Below, in pieces: positions 5,245-10,748 of a DNA stretch of 10,748 bases; position 1 is the first letter of the stretch; every line of letters starts with the position of its first letter. The stretch is from CAYUVA01 sp964448115 [NCBI: uncultured bacterium] (GTDB lineage Bacteria; CAYUVA01): NCBI GenBank assembly GCA_964448115.1, contig CAYUVA010000065.1:1-10748 (forward strand). The letters are read 5' to 3'. The position numbers and the translations under genes are program-made. Under the pieces are notes generated by a model. The model had not been told where the DNA came from and made no database searches. It worked only from the letters and a program-made list of their open reading frames with translations.

Positions 5245-6150
5245 TTATTGCTTTAACACCTCCAACAGTTGTCTGATAAATGTCCGTGTCTCGTATTCCG
5301 CTGGCGCTGCCGCGGAGAAACGCACCTGGTCGCAGGTAGATAATGCCTCTTGAAGCATATCGGCGATCTTTGGCGGTATCCCTTTATCATCTATGGAAGC
5401 CCTTGCATCACCAGAGGATAGATTGCGGCTTATGCCATAATCTTTTTCCAGCAGCTCGCGTAACAATCGATAGATCTGCTGATAAAGCTCAGCGGCGTTG
5501 GTTAGATGCCTATCTTTTAGCTTGCTCTCAATAAGTGAAACAAGCTCATCCTTGGGGTGATATTCGGCGTCTGCCTGTTTTGCTTTGCGCTTGTTGTAAC
5601 CGCGTTTGATAAATATAGCCGCCACAATGATCACAACCAGGCACAGGACGGCGATGAAATAGAGCTGGTTATCCCTTATCGTCTCCATGGAGAACAATGG
5701 AGGTCTGGTCTTCTCGGTTACGCTTACTTCCAGGTCATTAGTTCGCAAAGTGTGCGTTTCGCCCCGATCATCGATATACTCGACGGTTACCCCTCCGATG
5801 GTGTGTTTGCCTCGCGAGGTCGGCTTCAGCGTAAAGGTATAGCGCTTTCGAGTCATGGTTAGGTTGGCATCAAGCTCCGAGACCTGCACCATGTTGGCAG
5901 AGCTGCTTCCGATGATCTCGAAGCCTTCTAATAGGAAATCATGGTCGATACTGGGGGTTATTAGTTCAGGCGAGCCTTGCCAACTTAACTCGACGAATAG
6001 TTTAAGCTCTCGATCTAGTGGGACTGTGGTACTGCTTAGGCGAGATTCAAGGGTAACTTCGATAGCATGAACAGTTGGGGTGGCTACAAGAAGCGGAGCG
6101 AGCATCATTACAACCACTAGCAGGGTGTTTGTATGCGATGATGCTCTCAT
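5245..6150 (-). CDS. BatD-like membrane-anchored protein
   Basis: 301 residues from ATG 6150. A TTG at 6177 would add nine residues ahead of the signal peptide and has no ribosome-binding site, so I prefer the ATG, although its own site (GAGGA) is close, about 2-3 nt. Residues 1-29 are a signal peptide (LLVVVMMLAPLLVA, cleavage after VHA). Residues ~30-150 form an exported beta domain with the BatD pattern: paired strands ending in YTFTLKPTSRGKHTIGGVTVEY and NDLEVSVTEK. A single membrane helix at ~163-181 (LYFIAVLCLVVIIVAAIFI) is followed by a basic stop-transfer (KRGYNKRKAK) and a cytoplasmic helical tail of ~115 residues (LYQQIYRLLRELLEKDYG). BatD proteins normally sit with MoxR and the von Willebrand-domain proteins BatA/BatB; none is seen here. 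The gene follows foldase B by 59 nt and probably shares its transcript. Family by fold pattern; role in envelope stress or membrane-protein assembly is inferred. Confidence 0.75.
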   Translation of the reverse strand: MRASSHTNTLLVVVMMLAPLLVATPTVHAIEVTLESRLSSTTVPLDRELKLFVELSWQGSPELITPSIDHDFLLEGFEIIGSSSANMVQVSELDANLTMTRKRYTFTLKPTSRGKHTIGGVTVEYIDDRGETHTLRTNDLEVSVTEKTRPPLFSMETIRDNQLYFIAVLCLVVIIVAAIFIKRGYNKRKAKQADAEYHPKDELVSLIESKLKDRHLTNAAELYQQIYRLLRELLEKDYGISRNLSSGDARASIDDKGIPPKIADMLQEALSTCDQVRFSAAAPAEYETRTFIRQLLEVLKQ

Positions 6151-6209
6151 AGTCCTCGGCGCCCTATTTAAGCTCAAAGCAAGAAAATGATCATCTTTTA
6201 GCTCTATAA

Positions 6210-7598
6210 CTACTTAAGATACTTCAAGAACGGTAATTCCGGGAGCTTTACCTCCTCATCCGGTGGATACATGGGCAGTTCTTCCTCGACAAACTCATCG
6301 CTGGTATCAAGGATATTCTCGGTGAAATAGGTTACCCTATACTTCTCTTTCCAATCCTCGAAGACCCTGTTGTAGTAGTTTTCCTTGAGTCGATAAAGCA
6401 GGCTCTCTTTCACCTGGCTATGTATCTCGTGTAGCGGTCTTAGTCTCGGTTCTTCTTTCTGGGTAACCGTGAAGATGAAATAACCGGCATTTGTCTCGAT
6501 AGGGTCTGTAAATTCACCGACAGACAATGAGAGTATGGCTTGTTCGATCTCCTCATCCCTTCCGATATCCTTGATATAAGCGCCTGGATATACAAATCCG
6601 ATATCTCCCCCTAGCTGGGCGGTTTTTTCATCCTTGGAGTATTTTTTTGCCAGTTCGCCGAAACTCGCTCCCTCCCGTAGCTTCTTCATCACCTTCTCAG
6701 CGGTTCTTTTATCATCGACAAGAATACGAGCAGCCCTTACCTTTGGCTTGGTCATGTAGGCTTCCTTGTTCTTCTCGTACTCGTTCCTGATGTCCTCTTC
6801 GGTTACCAACAGGCGGTTATTTATGTCATCCTTTACGATCTCGAAGGGCTTGAGCTTGGAGTCGAAGACCTTGCTGGCATAGATTATATGGTAGCCGTAC
6901 CGGGTCTTTATCGGTTGTGATATCTCGCCTTCTTTAAGCTCGAAGATCGTGCTTTTGAATTCGGGATCATCGATATAAAGCCCTGTGTTTCGGTCAACCC
7001 GGTAGTTTCCAAGATACCCTCCGCCCTCTATCGAGCTTGCATCCACGCTCTCCTTGCGCGCAATCTGTTTGAAGTTGGAGCCATCTTTTTTTAGCATCTT
7101 GCGCACTCGCTGGGCGTCGGCAAGGTTATTACACAGGATATGGTAGATATTGACCGATTTAACGGTTCGGAACTGCCCCTTGTGTTTCTCATAGTACGCA
7201 CGTAGCTCATCATCCGGGAGCATAGGGAGATCCGACAATTCTCGGTAGAAGTACTCGGTCTGTATTATTCCTTTGGCAGTCTCTTGGTACTTTGATTTCA
7301 CCTCAGGCAGCTCATCGTACCCCGCCTCAAGGGCAGCCTGGTAGAGCAGCTCCCCGCGGATCATATTTGTCAAAAGCTCCTTCTTGCCCTCCACGGTTAG
7401 AAAGCGGCTGCGAACATAGAAGGGGATCGCCTCTATCCTATCGTTGAGATCCTGCAAGGTTATCTTGGTATCTCCAATCTTTGCGAGCACCACCTGGGAG
7501 GGATCGGCTTCCTCCTTTGCCCCAATGGCAATATCGCAAAGAAAAAGCAGGCATAGACTCAATGCTGCCGCCATCGTTATTTGCATCCTTGCCTTCAT
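6210..7598 (-). CDS. Exported double-parvulin peptidyl-prolyl isomerase / chaperone, copy B (second domain degenerate)
   Basis: 462 residues from ATG 7598, chosen because GGAAAGGA (7608-7615) lies 9 nt upstream; an ATG at 7607 directly abuts that site and is unlikely. Signal peptide ~1-27 (MAAALSLCLLFLCDIAIGA). Then a SurA-type N-terminal chaperone region (IGDTKITLQDLNDRI, GELLYQAA), parvulin domain 1 (~150-243) with the family histidines at 153 (YHILC) and 237 (GYHII), and parvulin domain 2 (~288-380). In domain 2 the equivalent positions are Arg 291 (RAARILV) and Phe 374 (GYFIFTV), so it is probably catalytically dead and used for binding. GGDIGF and the helices are kept. The acidic, proline-rich tail (~430-462) is unlike SurA. 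It probably folds secreted or outer-membrane proteins in the periplasm. It lies 59 nt after paralogue A. Confidence 0.9.
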   Translation of the reverse strand: MKARMQITMAAALSLCLLFLCDIAIGAKEEADPSQVVLAKIGDTKITLQDLNDRIEAIPFYVRSRFLTVEGKKELLTNMIRGELLYQAALEAGYDELPEVKSKYQETAKGIIQTEYFYRELSDLPMLPDDELRAYYEKHKGQFRTVKSVNIYHILCNNLADAQRVRKMLKKDGSNFKQIARKESVDASSIEGGGYLGNYRVDRNTGLYIDDPEFKSTIFELKEGEISQPIKTRYGYHIIYASKVFDSKLKPFEIVKDDINNRLLVTEEDIRNEYEKNKEAYMTKPKVRAARILVDDKRTAEKVMKKLREGASFGELAKKYSKDEKTAQLGGDIGFVYPGAYIKDIGRDEEIEQAILSLSVGEFTDPIETNAGYFIFTVTQKEEPRLRPLHEIHSQVKESLLYRLKENYYNRVFEDWKEKYRVTYFTENILDTSDEFVEEELPMYPPDEEVKLPELPFLKYLK

Positions 7599-7657
7599 CG
7601 GGATCATCCTTTCCGCTTCATTGTTGTTTAGGTATTTCCGTGATTATCCAAGCCGGC

Positions 7658-9046
7658 TTATTCAGTTCCGGGGAATGGGAATGCTGGCAGGTCCGATGGA
7701 CCGCTATCCGGTATCTGGGGAAGCACTTCCAATGTATCGCTCGTATCGGTTAGAAGGTCATAGTTAGCCTCCACGCCGTATCTTTCCTTTAGCTTGTCGA
7801 ATGCCCTCTCCAGCGCCTGTTCTCTCTTCTCGCGCAGCAGTTTATTGCGGATCAGCGTCTTGACCTCGTTCAGTGATTTCTGTCTTGCCGGCTCGTAGGA
7901 GACGCACATTATTACATGGTATCCCTTGCTGGTCTGTAGCGGAGTGGTTGTATATTGACCCGGGGTCAACGCGAAGGCTGCCTCCTTGAATTCAGGGCTA
8001 TCACCGATGCCCCTAATAGCACCCTCGTGATAGATGAATCCCAGATCCCCGCCGCGGCTCCTGGTAACCGTATCCTCGGAGTATTCCTCTGCCAGCTTGT
8101 CGAAATCAGCGCCATCGTTCAGCTTCTTAATTACCTCATCGGCGGTCTTCTTGTCCGAGACCAGGATATGCTTTACCTTCATTCTCTCCTTGGTCATGTA
8201 CTCGGAGCGATTGTTATTCCATTCAGCTTCGATCTCCTCGTCAGTAACCAGTAGAATGTCATTGATAGTGTTTTTAACCTCGTCGAGCGGTTTCGGCTGA
8301 GCAGGATTTACCTCCTCTGCGAGGATAATATGCCAGCCCTTGTCGGTCTTTACCGGGTCTGATATCTGGCCATCATTAAGGCTGAAGGCGGCTTGCACGA
8401 ACTCAGGAGCGCGACCGATGCCTCTTACCGGGGCATCCTTGGTTATATAACCGAGAAATCCACCCACCTTGGCAGAGGGTATATCCCTGGAGTATGCCTT
8501 TGCAGCATCGATGAAGCTGATTTTTCCTTTCTCTATCTTCTTTTTTAGCTTCTTGCATTCCTTCTCGCTGTCGCAAAGTATATGGCGCACCTTGGCGGTC
8601 GGCTCGCTCATAAACTCGTCCTTATGCTCCTCATAATATGCCTTTATCCTGTCCATATCGACCAGGACAGCATCCTTTATCTCTCTTTTAAAATATTCGC
8701 TTTGAAAGATGCGTTTTCTGGTATCCTCGAGCTTCTGTTTTATCTCGGGATCCTCATCAAAGTTAGCCTCCTTGGCTGCCAGGTACAAAAGCTCGCCCTT
8801 TATCATATTTTCGAGGATCTTCTTTTTTCCCTCCACGGTCAGAAAGTTTTTACGAGCATAAGAGGGTATGCTGTTCACCTTCTCCTCCAGGTCGCCGACG
8901 GTAATGACAATATCATCGCCAATCTTGGCTACCGGCTGATCCATCTGTGTCTTGTCAGGTTCATCGGCATAGCCATCTGGGGAATTAGCGACCAGCATTA
9001 CACCAACGGCAATTGTTAGCAGAAAAAGAACCGTACTTCTTCTCAT
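7658..9046 (-). CDS. Exported double-parvulin peptidyl-prolyl isomerase / chaperone, copy A
   Basis: 462 residues from ATG 9046, which has an ideal Shine-Dalgarno (AAGGAGT, 9054-9060, 7 nt upstream) and opens directly into a signal peptide (MRRSTVLFLLTIAVGVMLV). The frame stays open to 9127, but that extension has no such site. After the signal come a SurA-like N-terminal region (~40-150), parvulin domain 1 (~150-245) with His 155 (VRHILC) and His 239 (GWHII), and parvulin domain 2 (~290-385) with His 293 (VKHILV) and His 377 (GYHVI); both domains keep the GGxLG loop, so both look active. Family members catalyse cis-trans isomerisation of prolyl bonds and act as holdases for exported proteins. 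Same length and domain plan as copy B, plainly a tandem duplicate. It is the first gene of the foldase-BatD group, 237 nt downstream of purC. Classical E. coli SurA is about 430 residues. Confidence 0.93.
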   Translation of the reverse strand: MRRSTVLFLLTIAVGVMLVANSPDGYADEPDKTQMDQPVAKIGDDIVITVGDLEEKVNSIPSYARKNFLTVEGKKKILENMIKGELLYLAAKEANFDEDPEIKQKLEDTRKRIFQSEYFKREIKDAVLVDMDRIKAYYEEHKDEFMSEPTAKVRHILCDSEKECKKLKKKIEKGKISFIDAAKAYSRDIPSAKVGGFLGYITKDAPVRGIGRAPEFVQAAFSLNDGQISDPVKTDKGWHIILAEEVNPAQPKPLDEVKNTINDILLVTDEEIEAEWNNNRSEYMTKERMKVKHILVSDKKTADEVIKKLNDGADFDKLAEEYSEDTVTRSRGGDLGFIYHEGAIRGIGDSPEFKEAAFALTPGQYTTTPLQTSKGYHVIMCVSYEPARQKSLNEVKTLIRNKLLREKREQALERAFDKLKERYGVEANYDLLTDTSDTLEVLPQIPDSGPSDLPAFPFPGTE

Positions 9047-9283
9047 GAGAATTACTCCTTTCAGCGATTCTATTTTCATTTCATGTAAACAATATGAAGA
9101 CCATGTTATAGAATTGAGCCTAATCATAGTTAGGTATCTTCATCCTTTATCCGGGCAATTATTTGTCCTTTATTTTCTCTTGGCAAGTCTTAACATCCTA
9201 ATAATCTTAAGCGTAGGTTTACTACACGGCGAGCAAAAAAAAGTTCCCTTTAGCCCAAGCAAGATATGTAAACCAACATGCCT
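9047..9283. other. Spacer between purC and foldase A, possible operator
   Basis: 237 nt without a convincing gene. On the minus strand it contains a T8 run (the A-run near 9236-9243) about 40 nt past the purC stop, but no stable hairpin directly before it, so purC termination is uncertain. An imperfect palindrome CCTAATCATAGTTAGG (9119-9134) lies ~75 nt before the foldase A start and could be an operator. The region is AT-rich and could hold a promoter, but I found no pair of good hexamers. Confidence 0.4.
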
Positions 9284-10162
9284 TTAGCCAACAATTATCT
9301 CAAGCGCCTTTAGATACCTGTCCCTGGTCATCTGTACTATATCGGGTGGCAGCTCGGGGGCAGGGGGTCTCTTATCCCAATCCAAGGTTTGCAGGTAATC
9401 GCGCACGAATTGCTTGTCGAAGCTGGGGGGAGATGTGCCCGGCTGGTAGGTCTCAACCGGCCAGAAGCGGGAGCTATCAGGAGTCATCACCTCATCTATA
9501 AGCAACAGCTCGCCATCCTTTAAGCCGAACTCGAACTTGGTATCAGCCAGTATTATCCCCTTCTCTCGCATGGACTGATGTCCCAGTTCATATAGGGCAA
9601 GGGAGATCGCTTTTACCCTCTCAAACAGTTCTTTCCCAACCAGGTTCGCAGCCTCTTCCTGTGTAATATTTATATCATGTCCCTCGCTTGCCTTGGTGGC
9701 GGGGGTGAATATCGGCTCTTCAAGTCTATCAGCCTGTTTTAGTCCGATTGGCAATCTTATTCCGCAAACCGAGCCGGTGTCCAGGTAATCCTTCCATCCG
9801 CTCCCTGCCAGGTATCCTCGTACCACGCACTCGATGGGCAGGGGATCTACCTGCTCGACAAGCATAAATCTTCCCTCTAGCTTGTCCGAGAAGGAGGCTA
9901 GATCAGCAGGGAGATCCTTTACATCAGAGGATATGAAGTGATTATCTATGATATGCCTAGTAGTCCGAAACCAGTGCTCCGAGATGCGAGTCAGCACCCT
10001 GCCCTTGTCCGGGATGCCGTTGGGCATGACTACATCAAAAGCGCTTATTCTGTCGGTTGCGATGAAGATCAGCTTATCGTACATGGCATAGATGTCTCTC
10101 ACCTTGCCCCTTTTCAGGTGTTTGATGCCCGTGAAATCTGTATCGAGGAGAACTTCGGTCAA
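9284..10162 (-). CDS. purC: SAICAR synthase (phosphoribosylaminoimidazole-succinocarboxamide synthase)
   Basis: 292 residues. Cytoplasmic enzyme of de novo purine synthesis that joins CAIR and L-aspartate with ATP to give SAICAR. Signatures are intact: LKRGKVRDIY at 16-25 (nucleotide-binding loop), ATDRISAFDVVMP at 35-47, IECVVRGYLAGSGW at 110-123, TKASEGHDINI at 156-166, ADTKFEFG at 206-213 and LLIDEVMTPDSSRFW at 220-234. The length fits the longer (~290-300 aa) bacterial/yeast-like subfamily. The start is TTG 10162, which gives the expected N-terminus MTEVLLDTDF; the Shine-Dalgarno GGGAG lies inside the end of the bactofilin gene. Only one base separates the bactofilin stop from this TTG, so translational coupling is likely. 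No other pur gene is next to it in the window. Confidence 0.97.
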   Translation of the reverse strand: MTEVLLDTDFTGIKHLKRGKVRDIYAMYDKLIFIATDRISAFDVVMPNGIPDKGRVLTRISEHWFRTTRHIIDNHFISSDVKDLPADLASFSDKLEGRFMLVEQVDPLPIECVVRGYLAGSGWKDYLDTGSVCGIRLPIGLKQADRLEEPIFTPATKASEGHDINITQEEAANLVGKELFERVKAISLALYELGHQSMREKGIILADTKFEFGLKDGELLLIDEVMTPDSSRFWPVETYQPGTSPPSFDKQFVRDYLQTLDWDKRPPAPELPPDIVQMTRDRYLKALEIIVG

Positions 10163-10163
10163 T

Positions 10164-10526
10164 CTATCGCTCCCTTTCCCCGGTAACCTTCACATTACCT
10201 ATTATCCTCGCACCGTCCTTGACAAGCAGCCTTGGTGTTATGATATTACCGAATACCTTTCCCTCTTCTCTGATAGCCACTCCCTTTTTTGCATTGATCG
10301 GACCATCCACTTCGCCATCAACGATGACCGTCTCGGCAAGGATATCAGCATCGACCTTGCCGGTTCTCTCAATATAACAAGTGCTCTGAGGGATGTGTAT
10401 ATGTCCCTTGATGTGCCCCCCCACTCGAAGGTTTCCGCCACCGCTGACAGAGCCTTCCAGGTGTATGCCCTCTTGAATGACCGTATTAGAAGTCTGGGCT
10501 TTTACGCTCTCCTCAGTTATCTCCAT
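10164..10526 (-). CDS. Bactofilin family (polymer-forming cytoskeletal) protein
   Basis: 120 residues, ATG at 10526 with AGGAG (10534-10538) 7 nt upstream. Bactofilins fold as a right-handed beta-helix and polymerise into filaments that position cell-wall and morphogenesis enzymes at the inner membrane. The repeating hydrophobic-Gly pattern is clear: IQEGIHLEGSVSGGGNLRVG, GHIKGHIHI, AETVIVDGEVDG, GKVFGNIITPRLLVKDGARI. Short non-repetitive ends (MEITEESVKAQTS and VTGERER) flank the core, as usual. No transmembrane segment is visible. It is first in the co-directional run and overlaps the purC ribosome-binding site. A link between cell-shape and purine genes is positional only. Confidence 0.92.
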   Translation of the reverse strand: MEITEESVKAQTSNTVIQEGIHLEGSVSGGGNLRVGGHIKGHIHIPQSTCYIERTGKVDADILAETVIVDGEVDGPINAKKGVAIREEGKVFGNIITPRLLVKDGARIIGNVKVTGERER

Positions 10527-10550
10527 TTTACATCTCCTAAGACAGCAGGT

Positions 10551-10577
10551 TAATTATCTTTAAACATAATAATTATC
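10551..10577. repeat. AT-rich inverted/direct repeat upstream of bactofilin
   Basis: TAATTATC occurs twice (10551-10558 and 10570-10577); because TAATTA is palindromic, TAATTAT (10551-10557) also pairs with ATAATTA (10569-10575). It lies in the bactofilin 5' leader, between the candidate promoter and the Shine-Dalgarno, and could be a regulator site or simply AT-rich sequence. Confidence 0.35.
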
Positions 10578-10585
10578 ACAAATAA

Positions 10586-10614
10586 AAAGTACTAGTTGCG
10601 GTTGGCGATGTCAA
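10586..10614 (-). promoter_or_regulatory. Candidate promoter of bactofilin-purC
   Basis: On the minus strand a perfect TTGACA (10609-10614) with a 17-nt spacer precedes TACTTT (10586-10591), a weak -10 (three of six). Position about 60-90 nt before the bactofilin ATG is suitable. The -35 match carries most of the weight. Confidence 0.4.
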
Positions 10615-10669
10615 GGTATGGGATTACACACACCGTCAGCTCGAAAAGATCGTAGCCACCCCGCTTGTT

Positions 10670-10708
10670 AGAGGGGATGTTCCTGAAGTCCCCTCTATCA
10701 AGAGGGGA
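10670..10708. repeat. Hairpin-forming intergenic repeat with alternative pairing
   Basis: AGAGGGGA occurs at 10670-10677 and 10701-10708, and TCCCCTCT (10689-10696) between them is complementary to both. Two exclusive hairpins are possible: 10670-10677 with 10689-10696 (8 bp, 11-nt loop), or CCCCTCT 10690-10696 with AGAGGGG 10701-10707 (7 bp, 4-nt loop). The following ATTTAGGGAGGTGTC resembles a widespread degenerate intergenic repeat seen in several environmental phyla. Confidence 0.6.
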
Positions 10709-10748
10709 TTTAGGGAGGTGTCATTCCACAGATAATTCATGAACCTTT

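Noticed and set aside
8582-9019. A 145-residue open frame on the + strand
   Set aside because: It lies entirely antisense to foldase A, whose signal peptide, parvulin motifs and ribosome-binding site are clear; its Leu-rich translation is the reverse of Lys/Glu-rich codons.
10092-10553. A 153-residue open frame on the + strand
   Set aside because: Antisense to bactofilin and the purC start, both of which have strong family motifs.

Overview
The window looks like chromosomal DNA of an uncultured Gram-negative-type (diderm) bacterium of moderate GC content. Signs of a second membrane or periplasm are two exported SurA/PpiC-type foldases and a BatD-like membrane-anchored protein; a bactofilin adds to the picture. 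A secreted protein with Thr-Pro linkers of the 'TPTPT' type is a style common in candidate phyla and Chloroflexota. The phylum cannot be fixed from this sequence. No mobile element, phage gene or CRISPR array is visible.

Layout. 1-325 (+): 3' end of murF (peptidoglycan precursor synthesis). 326-495: short spacer with two stem-loops between convergent genes. 496-2973 (-): an 825-residue secreted modular protein with three Thr/Pro-rich linkers. 3142-3411 (+): a small basic coiled-coil protein behind a good sigma-70-type promoter. 3449-3521 (+): tRNA-Ala(GGC), with a likely promoter inside the 3' end of the preceding gene. 3721-3811 (-): tRNA-Ser(CGA) with its own promoter. 3929-4447 (-): macro-domain protein. 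4712-5218 (+): CarD/CdnL-type RNA-polymerase-binding regulator, divergent from the macro gene, whose family-conserved N-terminus has no ATG/GTG/TTG start. 5245-10526 (-): a co-directional run, read from right to left as bactofilin, purC, double-parvulin foldase A, double-parvulin foldase B, BatD-like protein.

How it fits together. Bactofilin and purC are one nucleotide apart and probably translationally coupled. After a 237-nt gap come the two foldase paralogues, both exactly 462 residues from the starts chosen here, then the BatD-like protein. This looks like an envelope-biogenesis group downstream of a purine-synthesis gene. Foldase B has lost the active-site-type histidines of its second parvulin domain, while foldase A keeps all four, which suggests the pair has diverged in function.

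Most worth checking: the apparent AUC (or CUG) start of the CarD-family gene, the asymmetric decay of the tandem foldases, the promoter nested in a coding region ahead of tRNA-Ala, and the mutually exclusive hairpins at 10670-10707. Nothing here amounts to a clearly new multi-gene system.
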